Shown: positions 1 to 7,662 of the stretch, one piece after another | Layout: the number at the start of each line of letters is the position of its first letter | Position numbering within the stretch: position 1 is the stretch's first letter | Assembly (NCBI GenBank): GCA_947624405.1 | Contig: CANQKB010000028.1 | Location: 1-15,438 of the forward strand | Length of the DNA: 15,438 bases | Source of the DNA: an uncultured Clostridia bacterium | GTDB lineage: Bacteria; Bacillota; Clostridia; TANB77; CAG-508 | Direction of reading: 5' to 3' | Position numbers and translations under genes: made by a program | The notes under the pieces: model-generated | What the model was told of the DNA's origin: nothing | Database searches by the model: none | What the model saw: the letters and a program-made list of their open reading frames with translations, nothing else

Positions 1-2
1 CA

Positions 3-617
3 TTATTTACTCACCACGCTAAAACTTTCCCAAACTTAGTTACAGCACTACGTAACTCAATGCTTAGAACAGGTGTATTCAAAGATGAAAAAACAGCAGA
101 AGAGCAGGTTATTCAAGTATTAAACTTTGATATACACTTAGTAAAAGACTTTAGAGGTAGACGTTACATAGAGAGAATAACAGAGTGTATACCAGTTGAA
201 AATAAAAATGAATATACTTTTGACCACAGAAAAGAAAAAACACTTGAAGGAAAATTAGACAAGTTTATGGATAATGCAACTCGTTATTTCACAAAAATAA
301 CAGATAGAGAGACATATAAATATGTAAATATCATGGAATATATAGATGATGGATATGTTTTAACAAATAGAATATCAGATACAAACTTAATTGAAATGAG
401 AAATAATATGGATGATTCTGATATAGATGGATTTGATAAATTCGTTGAAAAACACTGGGGACTTAAAATTAAAGATGGGTATGCAGGTGTAGAAGAAATT
501 GCAAAGCCAAAAAGTTTAGAGGCAAAAAAAGCAACAAGAACAACTAAAAATTCGGTAGCTGAAAGCAAAGAACCAGCAAAGAAGAGAGGAAGAAAACCAG
601 CGACAACGAAGGGATAA
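3..617 (+). CDS. CpaF/TadA-family secretion ATPase, C-terminal part
   Basis: The reading frame is open from the first complete codon at position 3, so the gene starts upstream and the ATG at 60 is internal. The first residues (LFTHHAKTFPNLVTALRNS, then KTAEEQVIQVLNFDIHL and GRRYIERITECIPV) are the C-terminal segment of a type II/IV secretion ATPase of the TadA/CpaF class. That class is a cytoplasmic hexamer powering pilus or pseudopilus assembly. The Walker boxes would lie upstream. About 130 residues follow the core: a charged, Asp/Glu-rich middle and a Lys/Ala-rich tail ending in an AT-hook-like KKRGRKPA. Such a tail is not part of the ATPase core. The next gene begins 35 bases downstream, so the two are probably cotranscribed. 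The family call rests on recognised sequence pattern; the role of the tail is unknown. Confidence 0.82.
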   Translation, partial: LFTHHAKTFPNLVTALRNSMLRTGVFKDEKTAEEQVIQVLNFDIHLVKDFRGRRYIERITECIPVENKNEYTFDHRKEKTLEGKLDKFMDNATRYFTKITDRETYKYVNIMEYIDDGYVLTNRISDTNLIEMRNNMDDSDIDGFDKFVEKHWGLKIKDGYAGVEEIAKPKSLEAKKATRTTKNSVAESKEPAKKRGRKPATTKG

Positions 618-652
618 AAGTAATAATAAATGCAAAAGAGAGGTGAAAACCT

Positions 653-2725
653 GTGAGTAATCAAGTATTAGGCTATCTCATTATGGGTACCTTTGGACTA
701 CTAGTTATTCTAATTATAGCATACGTTATAATTAATAAGGCATTGAATAGAGGAGACAGAAAATACCTAAGAGAACTAAGAAAAGGAACACAAACAAGTG
801 GTATGTCTTCTGAAATTATGTATCAAAAGTTATATATGATGTACCTTAAGATTCCTGGATTAAAAGGTTATCTTGCAAAACTTAGAAGAAGACTTGAAAT
901 AATAACTATTGAAGACGAATACCAAACAAGACGACAGTCAGCTGCAATTATCACAAGAATGCTATTAATAGTCTTTCCATTAACAATAGGAATAATATTG
1001 CTTACAAAATCAAATGTCTTACTTATGCTTATATTATTAATATTTGAAGTATTCATGGTTGATACATTTATTGATGGTATGGTAGGAAAATTAGATACAA
1101 AACTACTAAAACAGCAAGTTGAGTTTTTCTCAGAGATAAGACATGCATATCATGAATTCAATATGGTTGAGGAAGCGATATATGATGTATCACAAAATGA
1201 TGAGTTAGAAGTTTCTCGTCAAGGAGAAAAAATATATGAAATATTAATTTCTGATGATCCAGAAGAGGAACTAGAAAAATATTATGATGTTGCACCAAAT
1301 AGCTATTTAAAAGAATTTGCAGGTATTTCATATTTGACTCGTGAATTTGGTGATAGAAAAACTAATGAAGGTGCTTCATTGTACCTAAAAAACTTAAATA
1401 ATATTACACAAGAAATGCAAATTGAAATATTAAAAAGAGATAAACTAGATTATGTATTTCAATCACTAGCCGTCATTGCAGTTTTGCCAATGTTATTTAT
1501 TGAATTACTAAAATCTTGGGCGGTAAGTAACTTTAGCTTTACTAGTAGCTTTTACAATGGAAAATTAGGATTTATTATACAAATAGTAATAGTAGTTGCA
1601 ACATTTATATGTTATGTTCTTGTTAGGAAGGTTAAAGATACAAATTCAAATAGTAATGTTAAAAATTCGCAGAATCCGTGGCAACAAAAACTATATAAAA
1701 GAAAACCTATAAAGAAGATTGTAGATGCTTTCATCCCCAAAAAAGGTACAAAACAATATAAAAAATTAACGCAACTATTAAAAGATGCAGCATCTAAAGA
1801 AAAATTAGAATGGATATATGTTACAAAACTTACACTTGTAGTAGTTGTTTTTATAGTTTCAATATTTATAATGTCTCAATTACATAAAGTTACAGTAAAT
1901 TATATATATACTTCACCAACTACCGATTATGACTTAATATCTATGTCGAGTAAGCAAGAAGATGAAGCAATGGAAAAAACAAGATTAGATAATATATTCC
2001 TTGATATGTTTAGGGGAAAAACTTCAACGACACAAGATGATATAGCAAGAGCTATGGAACGTTCAAAAGAATATAAAGATGCAACTGATGAAGAAATAGA
2101 AAAGGCATCCGAAAGAGTATATGATAAATTGCAAACAATAAATGCAGAAGTTGTTAAATGGTTTGAAGTGCTTATTTCTTTGATATTTGCAGTAATAGGA
2201 TATGTAGCACCAAATGCTTTACTTCTATTCCAAAAAATATTAAGACAGTTGGAAATGGAAGATGAGGTAATGCAGTATCAGACAATTATAGTAATGCTTA
2301 TGAAAATCGAAAGAGTTAATGTAGAAATGATACTTGAATGGATAGAGCGTTATGCAAATATATTCAAAGAGCCAATTACAAAATGTGTAAACAACTATGA
2401 AGCAGGCGCTTGGGAAGCACTTGAAGAATTGAAAAATGATATATCATATCAGCCACTTATTACAATAGTTGAAAGTATGCAAGCAGCAGTTGAAAAAATA
2501 CCAATAAGAGAAGCTTTTGATGAATTAGATACAGAAAGAGAATATTATCAAGAAAAAAGAAAAGCTTCAAACGAAAAATTAATATCAAGAAAAGGAATGA
2601 TAGGTAAGGCAATTGGATTTGCACCAATGATAATACTATTTGTAGGTTATTTAATTGCACCATTAGTTGTAATTGGTTTAATGAGCATGATGTCATCATT
2701 TAGTACTATGGGTACGATGGTATAG
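653..2725 (+). CDS. Tad-like inner-membrane platform protein, apparent TadB-TadC fusion
   Basis: This 690-residue protein starts at GTG 653 behind AGAGAGGTGA (637-645). Hydrophobic segments lie near residues 6-28, 98-116, 120-140, 268-288, 304-324, 389-411, 503-525 and 650-680. Between the helices are two soluble helical, acidic/basic modules, at about 140-265 and 530-650. They have the look of the type II secretion F domain (for example KQQVEFFSEIRHAYHEFNM and QTIIVMLMKIERVNVEMIL). Tad systems normally use two separate F-domain proteins, TadB and TadC, as the membrane platform that the ATPase acts on. Here one chain appears to contain both. It lies between the ATPase and the first pilin-like gene, with 18 bases to the latter. 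The platform role is well supported by context; the exact module boundaries are estimates. Confidence 0.75.
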   Translation: MSNQVLGYLIMGTFGLLVILIIAYVIINKALNRGDRKYLRELRKGTQTSGMSSEIMYQKLYMMYLKIPGLKGYLAKLRRRLEIITIEDEYQTRRQSAAIITRMLLIVFPLTIGIILLTKSNVLLMLILLIFEVFMVDTFIDGMVGKLDTKLLKQQVEFFSEIRHAYHEFNMVEEAIYDVSQNDELEVSRQGEKIYEILISDDPEEELEKYYDVAPNSYLKEFAGISYLTREFGDRKTNEGASLYLKNLNNITQEMQIEILKRDKLDYVFQSLAVIAVLPMLFIELLKSWAVSNFSFTSSFYNGKLGFIIQIVIVVATFICYVLVRKVKDTNSNSNVKNSQNPWQQKLYKRKPIKKIVDAFIPKKGTKQYKKLTQLLKDAASKEKLEWIYVTKLTLVVVVFIVSIFIMSQLHKVTVNYIYTSPTTDYDLISMSSKQEDEAMEKTRLDNIFLDMFRGKTSTTQDDIARAMERSKEYKDATDEEIEKASERVYDKLQTINAEVVKWFEVLISLIFAVIGYVAPNALLLFQKILRQLEMEDEVMQYQTIIVMLMKIERVNVEMILEWIERYANIFKEPITKCVNNYEAGAWEALEELKNDISYQPLITIVESMQAAVEKIPIREAFDELDTEREYYQEKRKASNEKLISRKGMIGKAIGFAPMIILFVGYLIAPLVVIGLMSMMSSFSTMGTMV

Positions 2726-2743
2726 CACAAATTAGGAGGTAAT

Positions 2744-3223
2744 ATGGAAAATTCAACATTAGCAATCTTAATAGCTGGTGGAATACTTATAGCAATGATT
2801 ACTATATCTATATTTACCATTGCGTTTGGTCTGGCTTCGGATTTTGCCGATAGAAGTGCGATTAATTATACTGAAAGAGAACAAATAGCATTTAATAAGA
2901 AATTTGAAGCATTTGATAAGAAAGTAATGTATGGTTCAGATTTGGTAAGTGTGTATAATTTAGTAGAGGATTCAAATAAAAATTATAAGGATTATGCAGG
3001 ATATCCATCAGCAGGTATTCAAATGAATGTAACAGGTGGTAGTGTATCAATTGAAGCTGTTTATCAAGAGGTAAAGAACAAACCAGTACAAAATACTGTT
3101 GATGGAACGGGAAGAACTAGTGAAGTTGATTTGTTTTTATCATCAATATTTCATTGTACAGATATTACGTATAATTCAGCAGGCTGGGTTACGAGTATAT
3201 CATTTGCTTCGGGGAAAGGATAA
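2744..3223 (+). CDS. pilin-like protein, paralogue 1
   Basis: A 159-residue protein begins at ATG 2744 after TTAGGAGGT (2732-2740). Residues 1-3 are MEN, and residues about 6-31 form one hydrophobic helix rich in Ile, Ala and Gly. The remainder is polar and predicted to be outside the membrane. It carries FNKKFEAF, then MYGSDLVSVYNLVEDSNKNY, and ends with FHCTDITYNSAGWVTSISF. These three blocks recur in the genes at 3247, 3766 and 4302, so all four are paralogues. The architecture (one N-terminal helix plus a small C-terminal domain, directly after a Tad platform gene) fits a pilin or pseudopilin. I see no leader with the usual glycine/glutamate prepilin cleavage site. The protein family has no name that I can assign. 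Confidence 0.7.
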   Translation: MENSTLAILIAGGILIAMITISIFTIAFGLASDFADRSAINYTEREQIAFNKKFEAFDKKVMYGSDLVSVYNLVEDSNKNYKDYAGYPSAGIQMNVTGGSVSIEAVYQEVKNKPVQNTVDGTGRTSEVDLFLSSIFHCTDITYNSAGWVTSISFASGKG

Positions 3224-3246
3224 TTATTGGTATGAGGTGATAAATT

Positions 3247-3693
3247 GTGGAAAATGCAACAAAAGCAATAGTATTAGTTGGATCATTGATGCTTGGGCTT
3301 ATGGTTTTTTGGATGTATCTTTCGATGATTAGAACTTCTAGTGATGCTGAATATGCATTAAATGAAAGAGTAGCACAATCTAAAATACTTGAATTTAATA
3401 CACATTATACATCGTATTTGGATAGAAATGATATCACACCACTTGAAGTTGTTACAATGTATAATTTTACTGAAGATTGGCTTGCTGATAATCCAATGGA
3501 AACACTTGAATTTATAGTAGATAATAAAAAAAATTTAGGACAAACTGGAAGTAAAGATGAAATTATTGCAAAGTTTTTACAGGCAAGTCATATTGGAGAT
3601 TCAAATGAAAAAAAATATACAATAAAAGATGTTATTTATGGTGAGGGAACAGGTAGAATTATAAGAGTAGAACTAAAAACTAATTACATCTAA
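3247..3693 (+). CDS. pilin-like protein, paralogue 2
   Basis: The start is GTG 3247, read as MENATKAIV, with GAGGTGAT (3234-3241) as ribosome binding site, 23 bases after the previous stop. The 148-residue product has one hydrophobic helix (about residues 7-27). After it come the shared blocks FNTHYTSY and LEVVTMYNFTEDW, and a C-terminal YTIKDVIYGEGTGRIIRVEL that matches the 'G.V..I' ending of its paralogues in a diverged form. It lacks the FxCTDIxYNS cysteine motif seen in paralogues 1 and 3. It is most likely a minor pilin or pseudopilin of the same apparatus. No specific function can be assigned from sequence. Confidence 0.68.
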   Translation: MENATKAIVLVGSLMLGLMVFWMYLSMIRTSSDAEYALNERVAQSKILEFNTHYTSYLDRNDITPLEVVTMYNFTEDWLADNPMETLEFIVDNKKNLGQTGSKDEIIAKFLQASHIGDSNEKKYTIKDVIYGEGTGRIIRVELKTNYI

Positions 3694-3720
3694 AAAAAGG
3701 TACAAAATTTTACAAAATTA

Positions 3721-3749
3721 TTGATTTTAATATTGTTTAGTGATATAAT
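3721..3749 (+). promoter_or_regulatory. sigma-A-like promoter inside the pilin locus
   Basis: TTGATT (3721-3726) and TATAAT (3744-3749) are separated by 17 bases. TG at 3741-3742 gives an extended -10 (TGATATAAT). The predicted start, near 3756, falls just ahead of the ATG at 3766. The gap between neighbouring genes (72 bases) is larger here than elsewhere in the upstream half of the locus, which supports a separate transcription start. Confidence 0.6.
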
Positions 3750-3765
3750 ATAAAGAGGAAGATTG

Positions 3766-4218
3766 ATGAAAAATGTGATTATAACAATAATTGGTTTGGT
3801 TTTAATTATCATTTGTATTGTACTTGTAAAAATTAGTGATATTAATATTGAAATGAAAGAAATATCTAATTTTAATGAACAATTTGAACAATACAAAGGT
3901 GAAAAATTATATGGTACAGATGTTTTAACATTAATAAATAAAGCAATAGATAATAATAATAAATATGGAGTTGAAAGAGATAAAGAAGGTAATTTCATAG
4001 ATAATAATCAAAAATCTGTCAGAATTATACTTACTCTTTTGACAACTAATAGTAAAGGAGAAATACTTGAAAGTGTTCATCCAATGGAAGCATTAGAAAA
4101 ACGAGGATTGAATGATTTTATTTCAAGTTTTGCTAAAACAAGTTTTGAATGTACAGATATTGAGTATAACAGTTTAGGTAGAGTATCAAAAATAATGTTA
4201 AAACAACTTGAACTTTAA
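3766..4218 (+). CDS. pilin-like protein, paralogue 3
   Basis: I place the start at ATG 3766 (MKNVIITIIG) because AGAGGA at 3754-3759 is 6 bases upstream; the in-frame TTG at 3763 is too close. The product has 150 residues. One very hydrophobic N-terminal helix (residues 3-22) is followed by FNEQFEQY, LYGTDVLTLINKAIDNNNKY and a C-terminal FECTDIEYNSLGRVSKIML. The last block is closest to paralogue 1 (shared F-x-CTDI-x-YNS-x-G-x-V), suggesting a comparatively recent duplication. Unlike its relatives it does not begin with MEN. It has its own predicted promoter, so it may be expressed independently. It is probably a minor pilin; exact role unknown. Confidence 0.68.
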   Translation: MKNVIITIIGLVLIIICIVLVKISDINIEMKEISNFNEQFEQYKGEKLYGTDVLTLINKAIDNNNKYGVERDKEGNFIDNNQKSVRIILTLLTTNSKGEILESVHPMEALEKRGLNDFISSFAKTSFECTDIEYNSLGRVSKIMLKQLEL

Positions 4219-4231
4219 TATGTCTTTAATA

Positions 4232-4257
4232 TTAACACTAATTTAATTAAGTGTTAA
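4232..4257 (+). repeat. short inverted repeat before the likely main pilin gene
   Basis: TTAACACT (4232-4239) and AGTGTTAA (4250-4257) are perfect 8-bp arms around a 10-base AT-only loop. No run of T follows, so it is not a convincing Rho-independent terminator. It lies 44 bases before the ATG at 4302 and just ahead of a TATAAT-like hexamer (4263-4268). It could be an operator or an mRNA-stabilising hairpin. Confidence 0.35.
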
Positions 4258-4301
4258 AAATATATAATAAAAACAAGAGAAAAAATAAGGAGGAAATTAT
4301 T

Positions 4302-4721
4302 ATGGAGAACGCGTCAAAAGCCTTAATTATAGCAGGTGCTATATTAATTTCAATTTTATTGATAAGTATAGGTATTATGGTAATTAATTCAGCAGGAGGT
4401 TTAACAGAAACTGCACAAAAATCTATGGATAAACAAACTTTGGATGCTTTTAATGCACAATTTACTTCATTTGAAGGAAATAATGTAAGAGGAGCAACAG
4501 TAAGAGATCTTTATGGTGCAGTAATTTCAAGTAATTCTACTTATACAGAGTATCCAGTAAAAATTAAGTATAATGGTACTGAGCAGGCATCACCTAGTTC
4601 AAGTGATAGAAATGCAATTAACAGATCAGGATCTTATACAGTAAATTGCGTTATGGGTGACGACGGTAGAGTGGTTACTATTGAAATAACTTCTGCAGGT
4701 GGAAGTACTGGTAGCACATAA
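4302..4721 (+). CDS. pilin-like protein, paralogue 4, candidate major pilin
   Basis: The start is ATG 4302, set by AAGGAGG at 4287-4293, one of the strongest ribosome binding sites in the window. The longer frame from GTG 4251 is not supported. The product is 139 residues. MENASKALIIAGAILI opens a hydrophobic helix (about residues 7-29). After it come FNAQFTSF, the variant VRGATVRDLYGAVISSN, and a C-terminal SYTVNCVMGDDGRVVTIEI, then a Gly/Ser/Thr tail. Small size, clean helix, low-complexity tail and a strong initiation site make it my choice for the most abundant subunit, but that is inference. The sequence pattern matches proteins I have seen beside clostridial Tad genes, usually left as hypothetical. 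Confidence 0.7.
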   Translation: MENASKALIIAGAILISILLISIGIMVINSAGGLTETAQKSMDKQTLDAFNAQFTSFEGNNVRGATVRDLYGAVISSNSTYTEYPVKIKYNGTEQASPSSSDRNAINRSGSYTVNCVMGDDGRVVTIEITSAGGSTGST

Positions 4722-4754
4722 TCATACTTCGCAAATTATTGGAGGTACTTTCTT

Positions 4755-5555
4755 ATGGAAAACGTAGCTGATGCATTAAAAATAGTAGCAGCTGTAAGCA
4801 TTTTTGCACTAGCTTGTTTTATGCTTTTTCGTGTGGCAACGACCGCACGAGAAGCAGCTGCTTTTTCACTAACTGAAGTTGATCGTGATGGTTATGTGTA
4901 CATGGAAGATAGTGAATATATCCATAATGGTAATAGATTGGTGCTTTGGAGTCAAGTATGGGCTAATATTCAGAATTATGATCAGAGAAGTGTTGGCATA
5001 ACTATAATAAAAGATGACAAAATTATTGCTAGGTTTGATATGAAGACTGAAGATACAATCAATCAATGGAAACTCATAAGAGATGAAAATGAAGATGGCA
5101 CTCCTAATGATAAGGAAAAATTGGTTGATTATTATAATGAATATATTACAACTCCAGCAGGAATAACATCTTTTGATTCAGTTGAAAAACTTGAAGAATT
5201 ATTTGAAAAAATATATAATATAAAAGGTGGAGGATCTAACGATAAATTCCTATGCCCATGGTTTGGTAATTATAATGAAACACAGCAAAGAATTGGCTGT
5301 GAAATTGGTGGTTATGAGACCAAATATCAACAGGACAGATATATTCATGAAGGAGTAGGACTAAAGGATAAATATGGTATTGGTTCTACGACACTCTTTG
5401 AAGAAATTATAATAGATACTAATGATGAGTACATATATAGTGATGAAGATAGATTATGGGTTGGAAGTACAGAGACAGATTCAGATGGTAATACTATAAC
5501 TAATAGTATGCGTGGTGTTACTAGAAAAGAATATATTTATATAGTATACAATTGA
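4755..5555 (+). CDS. single-pass secreted component of the Tad-like locus
   Basis: This 266-residue protein starts at ATG 4755 after GGAGG (4741-4745). It begins MENVADALK and has one hydrophobic helix at about 9-26, followed by a basic patch (RVATTARE). The first soluble part (about 40-105) contains NRLVLWSQVWANIQNY and VGITIIKDDKIIARFDM. The second part is rich in Asp, Glu, Asn and Tyr, with two cysteines (FLCPWF and RIGCEIGGY) that could form a disulfide outside the cell. It shares the MEN start and topology of the pilin-like paralogues but not their later blocks. The context (34 bases after a pilin gene, 48 before another) suggests a minor pilin or tip protein. I cannot name the family. 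Confidence 0.62.
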   Translation: MENVADALKIVAAVSIFALACFMLFRVATTAREAAAFSLTEVDRDGYVYMEDSEYIHNGNRLVLWSQVWANIQNYDQRSVGITIIKDDKIIARFDMKTEDTINQWKLIRDENEDGTPNDKEKLVDYYNEYITTPAGITSFDSVEKLEELFEKIYNIKGGGSNDKFLCPWFGNYNETQQRIGCEIGGYETKYQQDRYIHEGVGLKDKYGIGSTTLFEEIIIDTNDEYIYSDEDRLWVGSTETDSDGNTITNSMRGVTRKEYIYIVYN

Positions 5556-5602
5556 GAAAATACAAATTGAGAAGTTAATTTTAAGCAAAGGGGGGAAATA
5601 TT

Positions 5603-6133
5603 ATGAATTCATTACCAACAGTAGTTGCAATATTGCTTGCTGGAATTTTGATGTTTGTCTTTCCAATGATGGCATTATCTGAAAGAAATGATGATGTCGC
5701 ACAACTAACAGTAAATAATGCAGTAGCCGAATTTGTTAATAATTCATGTGCAATAGGAAAAATAACGGAGGATAACTATGATAAATTATTATCAGAACTT
5801 GCAGCAACAGGAAATACATATGATATAGCCTTAGAAATACAAGTTTTAGATGAAAGTCCTGCAAAGTTAGTTAATCAAGGAGATAGCTCGACTATTGGTA
5901 AAATAGGCGAAAATGTATATTATTCAGTATATACAAATCAAATAATGCCTGATTTAGATAGTCATGGATATTTTTTAATGAAAGAGGGAGACATACTAAC
6001 ATGTTCAGCTTCAAATTCAAATGAAACAATATCTCAAATGCTTAAAAACTTCTTTTATGGTTTAGCTGGAAATAACGTATATAGTATAGTAGGATCTCAC
6101 ACAAGTACATCTACATGTGAGGGGCATGCATAA
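5603..6133 (+). CDS. TadE-like minor pilin candidate
   Basis: The product has 176 residues, starting at ATG 5603 behind a purine-rich site (AAGGGGGG, ending about 7 bases upstream). One hydrophobic helix (residues 5-25) contains the start of ALSERNDD. Then comes VNNAVAEFVNNSCAIGKIT followed by EDNYDKLLSELAATGNTYDI. The pattern 'F.....G.It..nYd.l...L..tGn.Yd' after a single N-terminal helix is typical of TadE-like small proteins of Clostridia (I recall the DUF4320 type, unchecked). The C-terminal part has cysteines in LTCSAS and STCEGHA. It is likely a structural or assembly protein of the same apparatus. The TadE-like label is moderately supported; the exact role is unknown. Confidence 0.62.
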   Translation: MNSLPTVVAILLAGILMFVFPMMALSERNDDVAQLTVNNAVAEFVNNSCAIGKITEDNYDKLLSELAATGNTYDIALEIQVLDESPAKLVNQGDSSTIGKIGENVYYSVYTNQIMPDLDSHGYFLMKEGDILTCSASNSNETISQMLKNFFYGLAGNNVYSIVGSHTSTSTCEGHA

Positions 6134-6235
6134 TATAAAAACTAGCTGATAGATTAGGGTCTTTATTCTTCATATATTAGGAGGATAAAGATTTTTATTA
6201 TAAGAAATGCGTATGTACTAAAGGAGAAAATTAAT

Positions 6236-7423
6236 ATGAAGTTAGAGAATTTAATAATTATATTCATAGCATTAGCATTGCCAATTATATTAATATTGTC
6301 ACTTTTTGTTGAGCTTTCAGTAGATACAGTTGCAAATAAAATAAAATATAAAACGTATCTTGATAAAGCTGCACATGAAACAATAGTTGCGTATGAATTA
6401 AACACAACCAGTGATAAATATAAGTCTCCTGATATTACAGAAGATAATAGAATGAGAGATATCGATGCATCAATGAATATGTTTAGTCAAAACATGGCAT
6501 CTTTTTTTGGACAATCAAGTGCTAGTAAAAGTGCTATTATGACATATGTTCCTTGTCTATTATTTACTCTATATGATGGATATTATGTTTATGTTCCTAG
6601 TCCAGTAGATGGTATAAGTAGTAGTGATTATTCTACATTTATTCATAGGTTAAAACCTTGTGCATACTATGTAAAAATTTATGAATGTAATGATGGTACA
6701 TTAGCATTAATAAATTATACAATAGATAATTATATTAGAATTACAACATTAAAGGAAGATCAATATATAGAGTCTAAAGGGTATTTAGTACCAGACGGAA
6801 CTAATGATGGGAATCAATATGAGCCAAATATTACTGATAAATTTAATGAAATTGCAAATAAATGTGCTGATTTAACTCCTATAAGTACATCTAATTCACC
6901 ATACCCATGGGAAGAGTCAACTTTTAATGAAGAAAAATTTAAAGTTATGCAAGACAGCATAACTCAAGGATTAGAACAGGGTATGACATTATATAGAAGA
7001 TATACTGGAATGAGTAATTTTACAATGCCAGAATTAACAACTACAGATTGGGAAATGATATTACATAATACGTGTTTCGCAGCATTTATGCAAGGATTAC
7101 CAGTTGGTCTATCAACATATAATACATATACAATAGCTATAAGTACAGGTAATAATGATGCAGTTGTCGATACAGATATATATTTTTCAGATGGTACCTA
7201 TTATCATCGTATAGGATGTGAAAAATTAACTGATTTTAGTCAAGGTTTTTCATTACAAAATATGTCTGAGGAACAGAGAAATTTGAAACCATGTTATTAT
7301 TGTGTAATACATACAACAGAGTCGAGTTTTCAATCATTAGATGGAAAATCAAATGCAGAAGAAAGAAAGAAAGCTTATCATAAAGCAATGTCTGAAGCAA
7401 GAAATTCCCTTCCAAAAGGTTAA
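6236..7423 (+). CDS. large secreted Tad-locus protein with a Cys/His cluster
   Basis: A 395-residue protein starts at ATG 6236 behind AAAGGAG (6220-6226). The single hydrophobic helix is at about 5-26. A long, mostly polar region rich in Tyr, Asn, Ser and Thr follows. The segment from about 40 to 100 (AAHETIVAYELN, DIDASMNMFSQNMASFFGQ) resembles the post-helix region of large TadG-type proteins in size and placement, not in recognisable sequence. Near the end lies H324-x3-C328-x24-C353-x2-C356 (YHRIGC then KPCYYC), a pattern resembling small zinc-binding motifs such as the Ada-like 'H..gC..kPC..C' arrangement. The gene is last in the locus and is followed by a strong terminator. It may be a pilus tip or surface-exposed component; function not established. 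Confidence 0.6.
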   Translation: MKLENLIIIFIALALPIILILSLFVELSVDTVANKIKYKTYLDKAAHETIVAYELNTTSDKYKSPDITEDNRMRDIDASMNMFSQNMASFFGQSSASKSAIMTYVPCLLFTLYDGYYVYVPSPVDGISSSDYSTFIHRLKPCAYYVKIYECNDGTLALINYTIDNYIRITTLKEDQYIESKGYLVPDGTNDGNQYEPNITDKFNEIANKCADLTPISTSNSPYPWEESTFNEEKFKVMQDSITQGLEQGMTLYRRYTGMSNFTMPELTTTDWEMILHNTCFAAFMQGLPVGLSTYNTYTIAISTGNNDAVVDTDIYFSDGTYYHRIGCEKLTDFSQGFSLQNMSEEQRNLKPCYYCVIHTTESSFQSLDGKSNAEERKKAYHKAMSEARNSLPKG

Positions 7424-7476
7424 AAATAAATGAGAATGGACATTTAGTAAATCTTGTTGTTTTAAAATAAATTTTA

Positions 7477-7519
7477 TATAATCCTTTGAAGAAATAATTT
7501 CAAAGGATTATATTTTTTT
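7477..7519 (+). terminator. Rho-independent terminator of the Tad-like locus
   Basis: Perfect 14-bp arms, TATAATCCTTTGAA (7477-7490) and TTCAAAGGATTATA (7499-7512), enclose an 8-base loop. Seven T residues follow (7513-7519). The rest of the 239-base gap up to 7662 is AT-rich, and I could not assign a promoter in it with confidence. Confidence 0.88.
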
Positions 7520-7662
7520 ACAATTAGGGCAAAATATTTAAAGATGATTTTTTATTATATAGGAAAAATCCTTTGGCATCTTGAATTTACATAATGCTAT
7601 ATAATCAATGGCTACAAATATTAGTCAAATCAAATAAAGTAGCATGATATTTTGCGAAGGGA

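Noticed and set aside
284..664. A 126-codon minus-strand frame over the ATPase tail.
   Set aside because: It is the shadow of the plus-strand Lys/Ala-rich tail, without a ribosome binding site or recognisable domain.
3099..3332. A 77-codon plus-strand frame overlapping the ends of two pilin genes.
   Set aside because: It overlaps conserved parts of both paralogues in another frame and has no initiation signal.
4251..4301. A 17-codon extension of the pilin gene at 4302.
   Set aside because: AAGGAGG at 4287-4293 sets the start at 4302, and the extension would put a Lys-rich stretch before the conserved MEN helix.
6178..6221. A perfect AGGAGG about 50 bases before the gene at 6236, suggesting an earlier start or missing gene.
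   Set aside because: No ATG, GTG or TTG follows at usable distance. An ATT in frame exists at 6191, but AAAGGAG at 6220-6226 clearly serves ATG 6236.
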